A stretch of 64,000 nucleotides of DNA from Comamonas terrigena NBRC 13299 (GTDB lineage Bacteria; Pseudomonadota; Gammaproteobacteria; Burkholderiales; Burkholderiaceae_C). The notes beneath the pieces were generated by a model. That model was not told the origin of the DNA. It made no database searches and worked only from the letters and a program-made list of their open reading frames with translations. This document shows positions 17,840 through 26,390 of this stretch, one piece after another; position 1 is the first letter of the stretch, and each line of letters begins with the position of its first letter. Location of the stretch: positions 1,879,001 to 1,943,000 of the forward strand of contig NZ_AP019749.1 of assembly GCF_006740045.1 (NCBI RefSeq), in the 5' to 3' direction. Both the position numbers and the translations under genes were made by a program.

Positions 17840-18625
17840 ATGAACACCACCTCCAACCCCGCCTCCGCAGCCTCTGCCGCCGTGGGCAAGCCCCTGGCCG
17901 GAAAAACGGCCTTCATCCATGGCGGCTCTCGGGGCATCGGCGCCGCCAGCGCCCGCCGCCTGGCCCGTGATGGCGCCCGTGTGGCCATTGGCTATGGAGC
18001 TTCTGCCATTGCAGCCGAAGCCCTTGTCGAAGAGATCAAGGCCAGCGGAGGCGACGCCATCGCCATCCATGCCGATGCCACCGATGCCGCTGCGCTGACC
18101 CGAGCCATCGACAGCGTTGCCCACCGTTTCGGTCGCCTGGACATTTTGGTCAACAGCGCCGGGGTGCTGGCACTTGCACCGCTGGACCAGTTCACGCTGG
18201 AAGACTTTGACCGCACCGTGGCCGTCAACATCCGCTCCGTGTTCGTGGCATCGCAGGCCGCTGCCAAACACATGCAGGAAGGGGGCCGGATCATCAACAT
18301 CGGCAGCACCAATGCGCAGCGCATGCCGTTTGCGGGCGGGGCCGCCTATGCCATGAGCAAATCGGCCCTGGTGGGACTGGTCAAGGGACTGGCGCGTGAC
18401 CTGGGGCCGCGCGGCATCACGGTCAACAACGTGGCCCCCGGCCCGGTGGACACGGACATGAACCCCGAAACCGGCGATTTCGCCGCGACGATGCACGGGC
18501 TGATGGCCATTCCGCGACATGGCAAAGCCGATGAGATTGCCGGCATGGTGGCCTACCTGGCCGGGCCGGATGCCGCCTTCGTCACGGGCGCGGACTTGCT
18601 GATCGACGGCGGTTTCGCCGCCTGA
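17840..18625 (+). CDS. SDR-family NAD(P)-dependent oxidoreductase
   Basis: A 261-residue classical short-chain dehydrogenase/reductase, FabG-like. ATG 17840 is chosen because GAAAGGA precedes it by 6 bp; an in-frame TTG at 17825 lies before the ribosome binding site. Visible motifs are the cofactor-binding GGSRGIG (residues 28-34), NSAG (105-108), the catalytic Ser156 in IGST, Tyr170 and Lys174 in YAMSK, and a PGPV loop. The first 20 residues are Ala/Ser-rich and outside the fold. Similar proteins are induced via divergent LysR regulators and reduce quinones, ketones or aldehydes. The substrate here is not evident; a fatty-acid-synthesis role is unlikely given the lack of fab neighbours. Confidence 0.9.
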   Translation: MNTTSNPASAASAAVGKPLAGKTAFIHGGSRGIGAASARRLARDGARVAIGYGASAIAAEALVEEIKASGGDAIAIHADATDAAALTRAIDSVAHRFGRLDILVNSAGVLALAPLDQFTLEDFDRTVAVNIRSVFVASQAAAKHMQEGGRIINIGSTNAQRMPFAGGAAYAMSKSALVGLVKGLARDLGPRGITVNNVAPGPVDTDMNPETGDFAATMHGLMAIPRHGKADEIAGMVAYLAGPDAAFVTGADLLIDGGFAA

Positions 18626-18693
18626 GGCAGGGCGGCAGCACAGCCGTACCTGCACGCCCCGCTGAATGCGTACCTGACGCTGGTCCAAAATAC

Positions 18694-18731
18694 AAAAACC
18701 CCGCTATGCAGAACACAGCGGGGTTTCTTTA
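18694..18731 (+). terminator. Bidirectional-looking terminator between SDR gene and tRNA-Thr
   Basis: CCCCGCT and AGCGGGG (18699-18723) form the stem. T-rich sequence follows on the + strand (TTTCTTT), and an A-run precedes it, giving a T-run on the minus strand. It can therefore end both the SDR transcript and the fbp/tRNA transcript. Confidence 0.8.
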
Positions 18732-18737
18732 TTTCAA

Positions 18738-18813
18738 TGGTGCCGGAGACATGAATCGAACACGCGACCTTCTCATTACGAATGAGCTGCTCTACCGACT
18801 GAGCTACACCGGC
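18738..18813 (-). tRNA. tRNA-Thr (anticodon CGT)
   Basis: On the minus strand the 76-nt sequence folds as a cloverleaf: acceptor GCCGGTG pairs with the 3' arm before an encoded CCA; the D-arm is GCTC...GAGC. The anticodon stem encloses TTCGTAA, giving anticodon CGT (reads ACG), and the T-loop is TTCGATT. It resembles the enterobacterial thrW-type tRNA. It begins 12 bp after the fbp stop codon on the same strand. Confidence 0.95.
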
Positions 18814-18824
18814 AACAAGCCAAT

Positions 18825-18830
18825 ATTATA
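18825..18830 (-). promoter_or_regulatory. -10 element for tRNA-Thr overlapping the fbp stop codon
   Basis: On the minus strand a perfect TATAAT lies 11 bp before the first tRNA base, so transcription would start about 5 nt before the tRNA. No good -35 is visible inside the fbp tail; readthrough from fbp is the alternative. Confidence 0.5.
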
Positions 18831-19848
18831 GCGCGTTTTTATCGGCTTCGAGATGGTACCGGGTGATGCGTTCCACTTCGTTCTTGGAGCCCAGCACAAC
18901 GCTCACGCGCTCGTGCAGCTGGGTGGGCTGGATTTCCAGGATGCGTTCGCGGCCGTTGGTGGCCATGCCGCCGGCTTGCTCGATCAGCCAGCTCATGGGG
19001 TTGGCTTCGTACATCAGGCGCAGCTTGCCGGGCTTGAGCGGCTCGCGCTTGTCCCAGGGGTACATGAAGACGCCGCCGCGGCACAGGATGCGGTGCACGT
19101 CGGCCACCATGGCTGCCACCCAGCGCATGTTGAAATCCTTGCCGCGCGGGCCTTCCTTGCCGGCCAGCACTTCGTCCACATAGCGCTTCACGGGCTCGTC
19201 CCAGTGGCGCATGTTGGACATGTTGATGGCGAATTCCTTGGTGTCTTCGGGGATCTTGACGTTTTCCTCGATGAGCACGAAGGAGCCTTGCTCGCGGTCC
19301 AGCGTGAACATGGATACGCCGTCGCCCACGGTCAGCACCAGCGTGGTCTGGGGGCCGTAGATGCAGTAGCCGGCGGCCACTTGCTGGGTGCCGGGCTGGA
19401 AGAAGTCGCTGTCGTGCACGCCAGGGTGGCCTTCAGGCTTCTTGAGCACGCTGAAGATGGTGCCGATGGACATGTTGATGTCGATGTTGGACGAGCCGTC
19501 CAGCGGGTCGAACATCAGCAGGTATTCGCCCTGGGGGTAACGGTTGGGCACCACGTAGATGCCTTCCATTTCTTCCGAGGCCATGGCGGCCAGGTGGCCG
19601 CCCCATTCATTGGCTTCGATCAGGGTTTCGTTGGCGATGATGTCCAGCTTCTTCTGCACTTCGCCTTGCACGTTCTCGCTGCCGGCGGTGCCCATCACGT
19701 CGCCCAGCTCACCCTTGTTCACGGCAAAGCTGATGCGCTTGCAGGCGCGGGCAACGACTTCCAGCAGCAGGCGCAGCTGGCCAGGGATAAGGCCGTCCAC
19801 GCGTTGCTGCTCGACCAGGTAGCGGGTCAGGCTGATGTTTTTCTTCAT
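18826..19848 (-). CDS. fbp: Fructose-1,6-bisphosphatase, class 1
   Basis: A 340-residue enzyme that hydrolyses fructose 1,6-bisphosphate to fructose 6-phosphate in gluconeogenesis (and the Calvin cycle where present). The metal/phosphate motif [10 protein letters not shown] is at residues 114-123, with the preceding acidic cluster SEEMEG (91-96). [19 protein letters not shown] and the C-terminal [19 protein letters not shown] match class 1 FBPases. The ATG at 19848 follows GGAG at good spacing and gives the full-length N-terminus. It lies 104 bp downstream of pepN on the same strand and directly precedes tRNA-Thr. The operon relation to pepN is uncertain. Confidence 0.97.
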   Translation of the reverse strand: MKKNISLTRYLVEQQRVDGLIPGQLRLLLEVVARACKRISFAVNKGELGDVMGTAGSENVQGEVQKKLDIIANETLIEANEWGGHLAAMASEEMEGIYVVPNRYPQGEYLLMFDPLDGSSNIDINMSIGTIFSVLKKPEGHPGVHDSDFFQPGTQQVAAGYCIYGPQTTLVLTVGDGVSMFTLDREQGSFVLIEENVKIPEDTKEFAINMSNMRHWDEPVKRYVDEVLAGKEGPRGKDFNMRWVAAMVADVHRILCRGGVFMYPWDKREPLKPGKLRLMYEANPMSWLIEQAGGMATNGRERILEIQPTQLHERVSVVLGSKNEVERITRYHLEADKNAL

Positions 19849-19952
19849 GGGTTGAACTCCTTAAAAATCCACGGGCCATCCGGCGCAAACCGGATCGCCT
19901 GGCGCAAGGGGCGGGCACGGTGCCGGCCTCTTGCGCATGTCAATGTGAGGCC

Positions 19953-22664
19953 TCAATCGGCCAGTGCGCGGGTGATGACTTCACGCACATCGTTGGACAG
20001 ATTGGGCTTGGCGGCCACGCGCTCGATGGCGGCCTGGGCGGCTGTGCGGTAAGGCTCGGCCAGCTTTTTCCAGCGGTCCATCACCCGGGCCAGGCGGGCG
20101 GCCACCTGGGGGTTGAAGCCGTCGATCTCGATCACGCGGTCGGCCCAGAACACATAGCCCGCCGCATCGGTGCGGTGGAAGGCGCCCGGGTTGTTGCAGA
20201 AGCTGAAGATCAGACTGCGTGCGCGGTTGGGGTTCTTGATCTGGAAGTCCGGGTGCTTCATCAGCGTCTTCACGGCCGGCAGCACGTTGCCGCCGCGGTC
20301 GCAGGCGCTGCCTTGCAGGGCGAACCACTTGTCCAGCACCAGCGCATCCTGCTGGAACAGGGCGTGGAAGCGCTGCAGCGCTTGCGCCGCCAGGGGACTG
20401 GCGCTGTAGATCAGTGCGGACAGCGCACTGGAACGGTCGGTCATGTTGCCGGCGTCCTTGCAGCGCTGGTAGGCCTTGCCGGGCCAGACGGTGTCACCGC
20501 TCTGGGCCGATGCCAGGCACAGCATGGTCAAGGCACGGCCCGCCAGGGCACGGCGTCCGGCGCTGACATGGTCGGGGCGATAGGCACCGGTGTCGCTGTG
20601 GGCCAGCCACAGGGCTTCCCAGTCGGCTTGCAGTGCGGTGGCCAGCTGCAGCTGCATGGCTTCGCGCACGGCGTGCACGCGCTGCGGGTCGACTTCGGCC
20701 AGCTGCTCGGCGATATAGCTTTCCGACGGCAGCGTGAGCACCAGATCCTTGAAGGCCGCATCCAGCTTGTCATTGCCCAGCACTTCGCGCAGTGCCTGCA
20801 TGAAAGCGGCGGGCAGCAGCTGGGCGCCGGGTTGGCTGTCAGTGTCTGCGGCGTCGGCCGGTGCCGTGATGGCCTTGAGCGCGTAGCGCAGGCCCAGGCG
20901 CTGGCTGGCTTCCCATTGGTTGAACGGGTCGCTGTCATGCGCCAGCAGGGTCAGCAGCTCGGCGTCGCTGAAGTCGCATTCCAGCACCACCGGGGCGCTG
21001 AAGCTGCGCAGCAGCGATGGCACGGGGGCTTCGGTCACGTTGGTGAAGACAAAGCGCTGTTCGGCTTCGGCCAGCACCAGCATGCGGCTCTTGGCGGCCT
21101 GTGCGGTGTCTTCGCCCTGCAGCCGCAGCGCGATTTCCTGGCCGCTGGCCGAGATCAGGCCCATCTGCACGGGAATGACAAAGGGCAGCTTCTCGGGCTG
21201 GCCCACGGTGGGGGCGCAGCGTTGCGACAGTGTCAGGGTGTAGGTCTGTGCGGCAGCGTCGTACAGGCCCACGGCTTTGAGGACGGGCGTGCCGGCCTGG
21301 CTGTACCAGCGGCGGAACTGCGGCAGATGCTGGGCCAGTGGCGAGTCGGGGTTGGCGTCGGCAATGGCCTGCGAGAAGTCGTCGCAGGTGACAGCGTGGC
21401 CGTCGTGGCGCTCGAAGTACAGCTTCATGCCCCGGGCAAAGCCTTCGCGGCCCACCAGGTTGTGCTGCATGCGGACCACTTCCGCGCCCTTTTCGTAGAT
21501 CGTGACGGTGTAGAAGTTGTTGATCTCGATGTAGCTGTCCGGGCGCACCGGGTGGGCCATGGGGCCGGCATCCTCGGGGAACTGCACGGTGCGCAGCACG
21601 CGCACATCGTCAATGCGCTTGACGGCGCGCGCCGATGCGCTGCCCGCCATGTCCATGCTGAATTCCTGGTCGCGGAAAACCGTCAGACCTTCTTTCAGCG
21701 ACAGCTGGAACCAGTCGCGGCAGGTGACGCGGTCGCCGGTCCAGTTGTGGAAGTATTCATGGCCGACCACGCTCTCGATGTTGAAGTAGTCGGTGTCGGT
21801 GGCCGTGGCCTGGTTGGCCAGAACATACTTGGTGTTGAAGATGTTCAGGCCCTTGTTTTCCATGGCGCCCATGTTGAAGTCGCTGGTGGCGACGATCATG
21901 AAGCGTTCCAGGTCCAGGCTCAGGCCGAAGCGCGCCTCGTCCCATGCAATGGAGTGCATGAGCGAGTTCATGGCGTGCTCGGTCTTTTCCAGATCGCCGG
22001 GGCGCACATAGACCTGCAGCAGGTGTTCGTTGCCTGCACGGCTCTTGATGTGCTGCTCGCGCGCGACCAGCTTGCCGGCCACCAGTGCGAACAGGTAGCA
22101 GGGCTTCTTGTGTGGATCGACCCACTTGGCAAAGTGGCGGCCGTCTTCCAGATCACCGGACTCCACCAGATTGCCGTTGGACAGCAGCACCGGATACTGG
22201 GCCTTGCTGGCGCGCAGGGTGACGGTGTACATGGCCATCACATCGGGACGGTCCAGGAAGTAGGTGATGCGGCGAAAGCCTTCGGCCTCACACTGCGTGA
22301 AAAAGGTGTCCTCGCTCACGTACAAGCCCATGAGCTTGGTGTTCTTGGCGGGCGCGCAGGTGGTGAAGATCTCCAGCTCCACGGGGGCATCGCCCTCGGG
22401 CAGGTTCTCCAGCACCAACTGGTCGCCTTCCATCTTGAACGAGGTGCCGCCGCCGTTGACCATCACCCGGGCCAGGTTCAGCTCGTCGCCATCCAGGCGC
22501 AGGGCCTGTGCCGGTACATCCGGGTTGCGGCGCACGCGCATGCGGTTGAGCACGCGGGTCTTGGCCGGGTCCAGGTCGAATGTCAGCTCCACCGTGTCGA
22601 TCCACCAGGCAGGAGCCTGGTAGTCGGCACGGTAGACAGCTGTTGCTTGTCCTTCACGCAGCAT
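19953..22664 (-). CDS. pepN: Aminopeptidase N (M1 family zinc metallopeptidase)
   Basis: A 903-residue cytosolic zinc aminopeptidase that removes N-terminal residues from peptides. The exopeptidase motif GAMEN is at residues 266-270. The zinc ligands HEYFH are at 302-306, with the third ligand Glu325 in LSLKEG. A short beta domain precedes them, and the DUF3458-type C-terminal region follows (for example VLECDFSDAELLTLLAHDSDPFNQWEASQ). The length fits PepN of proteobacteria. It starts 9 bp after the prfB stop, so the two are probably cotranscribed. Confidence 0.97.
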   Translation of the reverse strand: MLREGQATAVYRADYQAPAWWIDTVELTFDLDPAKTRVLNRMRVRRNPDVPAQALRLDGDELNLARVMVNGGGTSFKMEGDQLVLENLPEGDAPVELEIFTTCAPAKNTKLMGLYVSEDTFFTQCEAEGFRRITYFLDRPDVMAMYTVTLRASKAQYPVLLSNGNLVESGDLEDGRHFAKWVDPHKKPCYLFALVAGKLVAREQHIKSRAGNEHLLQVYVRPGDLEKTEHAMNSLMHSIAWDEARFGLSLDLERFMIVATSDFNMGAMENKGLNIFNTKYVLANQATATDTDYFNIESVVGHEYFHNWTGDRVTCRDWFQLSLKEGLTVFRDQEFSMDMAGSASARAVKRIDDVRVLRTVQFPEDAGPMAHPVRPDSYIEINNFYTVTIYEKGAEVVRMQHNLVGREGFARGMKLYFERHDGHAVTCDDFSQAIADANPDSPLAQHLPQFRRWYSQAGTPVLKAVGLYDAAAQTYTLTLSQRCAPTVGQPEKLPFVIPVQMGLISASGQEIALRLQGEDTAQAAKSRMLVLAEAEQRFVFTNVTEAPVPSLLRSFSAPVVLECDFSDAELLTLLAHDSDPFNQWEASQRLGLRYALKAITAPADAADTDSQPGAQLLPAAFMQALREVLGNDKLDAAFKDLVLTLPSESYIAEQLAEVDPQRVHAVREAMQLQLATALQADWEALWLAHSDTGAYRPDHVSAGRRALAGRALTMLCLASAQSGDTVWPGKAYQRCKDAGNMTDRSSALSALIYSASPLAAQALQRFHALFQQDALVLDKWFALQGSACDRGGNVLPAVKTLMKHPDFQIKNPNRARSLIFSFCNNPGAFHRTDAAGYVFWADRVIEIDGFNPQVAARLARVMDRWKKLAEPYRTAAQAAIERVAAKPNLSNDVREVITRALAD

Positions 22665-22673
22665 GGGGATTCC

Positions 22674-23778
22674 TTAAACGCCTTGCTTGAGCGAGGCTTC
22701 GATGAACACGTCCAGATCGCCGTCCAGCACCTTCTGGGTGGCCGAGACTTCAACATTGGTGCGAAGGTCTTTGATGCGGCTGTTGTCCAGCACGTACGAG
22801 CGGATCTGGTGGCCCCAGCCCACGTCGGTTTTGGTGTCTTCCAGCTTTTGCTGCTCTTCCATGCGCTTGCGCATTTCGAAGTCGTACAGGCGCGAACGCA
22901 GGCGCTGCCACGCTACGTCACGGTTGCTGTGCTGGCTACGGCCGTCCTGGCACTGCACCACGATACCGGTGGGGATGTGGGTCAGGCGCACCGCCGAGTC
23001 GGTCTTGTTGATGTGCTGGCCGCCCGCGCCTGATGCGCGGTAGGTGTCGGTGCGCACGTCGGCCGGGTTGATGTTGATCTCGATGGAGTCATCAATTTCG
23101 GGGTAGACGAACAGCGAAGCGAACGAGGTGTGGCGACCGCCGGACGAGTCGAACGGCGACTTGCGCACCAGGCGGTGCACGCCGGTTTCGGTGCGCAGCA
23201 GGCCAAAGGCGTATTCGCCTTCGATCTTGATGGTGGCGCTCTTGATACCCGCCACGTCGCCGGGCGTCTCTTCTTCCACCGTGGCCTTGAAGCCCTTGCG
23301 TTCGGCGTACTTCAGGTACTGGCGCAGCAGCATGCTGGCCCAGTCGCAGGCTTCGGTACCACCGGCGCCGGCCTGGATGTCGACGAAGCAGTTCAGCGGA
23401 TCGGCTTCCTGGCTGAACATGCGGCGGAATTCCAGCTCTTCGATCAGCGGGCGCAGCTTGGCGGTTTCGGCCTCAATGGTTTCCAGACCGGCTTCATCGC
23501 CTTCTTCCCGGCTCATTTCGTAGAGCTCGGAATTGTCGGCCAGCTCGGTGGTGAGCTTCTGCAGGGTCAGCACGACGGAGTCGAGGGACTTCTTTTCCTT
23601 GCCCAGCTCCTGGGCCTTCTTGGGGTCGTTCCAGACCGCGGGGTCCTCGAGCGAGGCGTTTACCGTGCGCAGGCGTTCAAACTTGGCATCGTAGTCAAAG
23701 ATACCTCCGAAGGTCCTCTGTCCGGGCGGACAGGTCTTCGAGGGCGGCGCCGATTTGGTTGATGCGTTCTGCTTCCAT
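22674..23778 (-). CDS. prfB: Peptide chain release factor 2, with programmed +1 frameshift
   Basis: RF2 recognises UGA and UAA and releases the peptide. The first 27 codons run from ATG 23778 ([10 protein letters not shown]...RRYL) to an in-frame TGA at 23697-23695. A CGGAGG Shine-Dalgarno-like element sits just before TAT CTT TGA C, the conserved shift site, and a +1 slip on CTT joins the downstream frame ending at 22674. The joined product has 367 residues, the normal RF2 length. The codon-recognition loop [14 protein letters not shown] and the hydrolytic GGQ in [16 protein letters not shown] are present. Frameshifting is autoregulated: low RF2 lets the ribosome pause at TGA and shift. This is not a pseudogene. 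pepN follows 9 bp downstream. Confidence 0.97.
23690..23706 (-). promoter_or_regulatory. prfB: prfB recoding site (SD-like element plus CTT TGA C)
   Basis: On the minus strand CGGAGG is followed by TAT CTT TGA C. Both spacing and slip codon match the conserved RF2 frameshift signal. Confidence 0.95.
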
Positions 23779-23941
23779 GGTCAATTCCTGTTCTGTTTGT
23801 AGAGTGGCAGGCGCAAGCGGCGCCTTAAAAGCGTGATTTTCGCATGGTGCACTCCCTGCTGCTGCAAGACGGCCCCACAAGAATGCGCGATACATGGATT
23901 TGCCGCCGCGACAGGGCAGCAAAACGGCCGCAGGAACGACA

Positions 23942-23957
23942 ACAGGCCCCGCAGGGC
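23942..23957 (-). terminator. Hairpin downstream of the first chemotaxis receptor gene
   Basis: ACAGGCCC and GGGCCTGT form an 8-bp stem around a 4-nt loop, 54 bp after the stop. The following minus-strand sequence is only moderately T-rich. Confidence 0.45.
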
Positions 23958-24010
23958 CTGTGTGCATGGGGCGCACAGCGGCAGGCTGTGCTTTGGCGGT
24001 GCTTAGAAGC

Positions 24011-25765
24011 TTAGAAAGCTTCCCACTCGCCCTCATGCTGGGCGGTAGATGCCGCAGCCGCCGGGCGGCGTGGGGCGGCCGGTGCCAGGGCAGGGCGGGG
24101 CGCTGCGGCCACGCTCTTGGCGGGGGTCTTGGCGACGGGACGTGGGGCGGACACGGCGGCCGTGGCACGGGGAGCGGCCACGGGGCGGGTTGCCGTCAGA
24201 TCCAGGGCGGCAGGGCCGTTGGCCAGCTTGAATACGCGCACGGTCTGGCTCAGTTGCTGGGCCTGCTCCTGCAGGGAGCTGGCGGCGGCAGCGGACTCTT
24301 CCACCAGGGCCGCGTTTTGCTGGGTGACCTGGTCCATCTGGGCGACGGCCTGGTTGATCTGCTCGATGCCCGAGGTCTGTTCGTCGCTGGCAGCGGTGAT
24401 CTCGCCCATGATGTCGGTCACGCGCTTGACGCTGTCGACGATCTCGCTCATGGTCTGCCCGGCCGATGCGACCTGGGAGTTGCCTTCTTCCACCTTGCCG
24501 ACCGAGTCATCGATCAGGTGCTTGATTTCCTTGGCTGCTTCGGCGCTGCGCTGGGCCAGGGTGCGGACTTCACCCGCCACCACGGCGAAGCCACGGCCCT
24601 GTTCTCCGGCGCGGGCAGCTTCCACGGCGGCGTTCAGTGCCAGGATGTTGGTCTGGAAGGCGATGCCATCGATCACGCCAATGATGTCGACGATCTTGCG
24701 CGACGAGGTGTTGATGGCGGTCATGGTGTCCACCACCTGGTTGACCACGGCACCGCCGCGTTGCGCCACCTGCGACGCACTGGCCGCCAACTGGTTGGCC
24801 TGGCGGGCATTGGCGGCGTTCTGCTTGACGGTGGAGGTCAGCTCTTCCAGCGAGGCTGCAGTCTCTTCCAGCGAGCTGGCCTGCTGTTCCGTGCGCGAGG
24901 ACAGATCCTGGTTGCCCGTGGCGATCTGCTGGGTGGCGGTGGCGATGGAATCGCTGCCCTGGTGGATCTGGGCCACGATCTGCACCAGGCTGTCGTTCAT
25001 CTGCTTGAGGGCTTGCAGCAGCTGGCCGGTTTCGTCGGTGGAGGTGGCTTCGATGCGGCGGCTCAGGTCACCGCCAGCCACGGCCTGGGCCAGTTCCACG
25101 GCGTGGTTCAGGGGGCGCGAAATCAGACGGGCAATGAAGATGGCCAGCGCCAGGCCAGCGGCCATGCTGATGGCCACGATGGCCCAGATCAGGTTGCGGG
25201 ATGCGGTGTAGATCTCGTCACCCAGCTTGTCGGCGGTGTCGGCACCTGTATTGATGTGTTCGAACAGGACATCGACCTTGCTGTTGATGCTGCGGCTGAT
25301 GGTCAGCGCTTCACCACGCAACAGGGCCGTGGCTTCGGCTGTCTGCTGTTCGCGCGACAAACGTATTGCCTTGTCATGCACCTGGTTGTACTGGCCCATG
25401 GCCTGCACGATTTCGGCGTGCAGGCGCTTGTCGTCATCGGTGTTCAGAAACTTGTTCAGCAGCTCCACGTTCTGTTGCAGACCGTCCCACAGCTTGGGCA
25501 TGGTCTGCTCGTAGGTGGCAGCTTCTTCGGGGGAGGCGCTGAGCACATGCTGCTGTTCCTGCGAACGATAGCGCTGCAGCTGGTATTTGACCTCCATGGC
25601 CGTGCGGGTGGCCGGCAGCCACTGGCGGGCCAGATCCGTGCCGGTCTGGTTGACGCGGTCGAGCTGCACGATCGACAGCAGGCCGATCAGTGCGGTCAGC
25701 ACCAAAATCGCAGCAAAAGACAGCAACAGTTTGCTGGAGAGCTTGAGGTTATGAAAAAACTGCAT
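24011..25765 (-). CDS. Methyl-accepting chemotaxis protein (4-helix-bundle sensor type)
   Basis: A 584-residue inner-membrane chemoreceptor. TM1 (about residues 11-33) precedes a periplasmic four-helix-bundle-like sensor region, and TM2 (about 191-212) leads to a HAMP domain ([25 protein letters not shown]). A cytoplasmic coiled coil has the CheA/CheW-binding tip [21 protein letters not shown] followed by [15 protein letters not shown]. Possible methylation glutamates/glutamines are in [16 protein letters not shown]. The C-terminal Ala/Pro/Arg linker ends in EWEAF, matching the CheR/CheB tethering pentapeptide of high-abundance receptors. The ligand is unknown. It is monocistronic with about 600 bp of gene-free DNA upstream. 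Confidence 0.95.
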   Translation of the reverse strand: MQFFHNLKLSSKLLLSFAAILVLTALIGLLSIVQLDRVNQTGTDLARQWLPATRTAMEVKYQLQRYRSQEQQHVLSASPEEAATYEQTMPKLWDGLQQNVELLNKFLNTDDDKRLHAEIVQAMGQYNQVHDKAIRLSREQQTAEATALLRGEALTISRSINSKVDVLFEHINTGADTADKLGDEIYTASRNLIWAIVAISMAAGLALAIFIARLISRPLNHAVELAQAVAGGDLSRRIEATSTDETGQLLQALKQMNDSLVQIVAQIHQGSDSIATATQQIATGNQDLSSRTEQQASSLEETAASLEELTSTVKQNAANARQANQLAASASQVAQRGGAVVNQVVDTMTAINTSSRKIVDIIGVIDGIAFQTNILALNAAVEAARAGEQGRGFAVVAGEVRTLAQRSAEAAKEIKHLIDDSVGKVEEGNSQVASAGQTMSEIVDSVKRVTDIMGEITAASDEQTSGIEQINQAVAQMDQVTQQNAALVEESAAAASSLQEQAQQLSQTVRVFKLANGPAALDLTATRPVAAPRATAAVSAPRPVAKTPAKSVAAAPRPALAPAAPRRPAAAASTAQHEGEWEAF

Positions 25766-25887
25766 GGTGGGGGTTGCAGCACGGGGCCGCTGAGAGTGCG
25801 CGAAGCTTTGTTAGAAACTGGAATGCCAACGCAGGCATGGGGGGACGCCGCCATGACCGCACCACAAAAGCGTGTGTGGTCGGGCTG

Positions 25888-25914
25888 ATTCTAGGGGGGT
25901 GCCAGCTTTGTAAA
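25888..25914 (-). promoter_or_regulatory. Candidate promoter of the chemotaxis receptor gene
   Basis: Minus strand TTTACA, 15 bp, TAGAAT. The spacer is short. It would give a leader of about 115 nt containing an ACCACA/TGTGGT hairpin (25861-25880). No flagellar sigma-28 consensus was recognised. Confidence 0.35.
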
Positions 25915-26023
25915 GGTTTGTTTGTAGGCGGCCACTTTGTTGCATGGTGCCGAGGGTGCTTGCTATCAAGTCTGATGATGGCGAGGTGAAGGTGCTTGGG
26001 TGCAACTCTTTGATTTGATTGTT

Positions 26024-26037
26024 TTTGGTCCACCAAA
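26024..26037. promoter_or_regulatory. Dyad TTTGGT-CC-ACCAAA
   Basis: An inverted repeat with 6-bp arms and 2-bp spacer in a gene-free region; possible protein binding site. The arm sequence recurs in the dyad at 26114. Confidence 0.3.
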
Positions 26038-26113
26038 TGTGGAAACTACGCCATCAGTGGCGCTGATGGTTGCTGAGGCTGCGGCGCCACAGTCACCCAT
26101 GCCTAAAGGTTAT

Positions 26114-26134
26114 GACCATTTGGTAAAAATGGTC
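26114..26134. promoter_or_regulatory. Dyad GACCATTT-GGTAA-AAATGGTC
   Basis: A perfect inverted repeat with 8-bp arms and 5-bp spacer in a gene-free region. It has the size and symmetry of a TetR- or GntR-type operator, but no start codon lies close enough to name a target. Confidence 0.35.
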
Positions 26135-26295
26135 TATCAATGGGCGATTGCCCCGTTTGCTCTGTTTGATGCCGTCAAGTGCCCAACTTCCGGAGAACAC
26201 CACGTGCCCTGGGAGTGTTGCTGTGGCAGACCAGGCTGCCCGTGTGCTTCGGGCGTGGCGGCATCTGCACACATGCAGCTTGCGTGTGCAGGCCA

Positions 26296-26330
26296 TAAAA
26301 AAGGCCCCGGAACGCGATGTTCCAGGGCCA
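26296..26330 (-). terminator. Rho-independent terminator after the acyl-CoA dehydrogenase gene
   Basis: On the minus strand GGCCCTGGAAC, a 5-nt loop and GTTCCGGGGCC are followed by six T residues. Confidence 0.9.
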
Positions 26331-26390
26331 GCCCCGCACACGGGCGGACAAGTGCAGGGGCAAGGCGCATGGCACGCCTGTCAGTGGTGA

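Larger units (their letters stand above)
25766..26390. other. Gene-poor region upstream of the chemotaxis receptor
   Basis: No ORF here has convincing protein character. It contains a possible promoter for the receptor (25888-25914), two dyads that share TTTGGT (26024-26037 and 26114-26134), and the terminator of the acyl-CoA dehydrogenase gene (26296-26330). The stretch around 25980-26160 is less GC-rich than the flanking genes. Confidence 0.6.

Noticed and set aside
18738..18813. tRNA-Thr as attachment site of an integrated island
   Set aside because: No integrase gene, no direct repeat of the tRNA 3' end and ordinary housekeeping genes on the fbp side.
18853..20052. 399-residue open frame on the plus strand over fbp
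   Set aside because: Antisense shadow of fbp, with His/Val/Gly-rich composition typical of GC-rich antisense frames; fbp itself is unmistakable.
19920..23033. 1037-residue open frame on the plus strand over pepN and prfB
   Set aside because: Antisense shadow of two clearly identified genes, with no recognisable domain or start signal.
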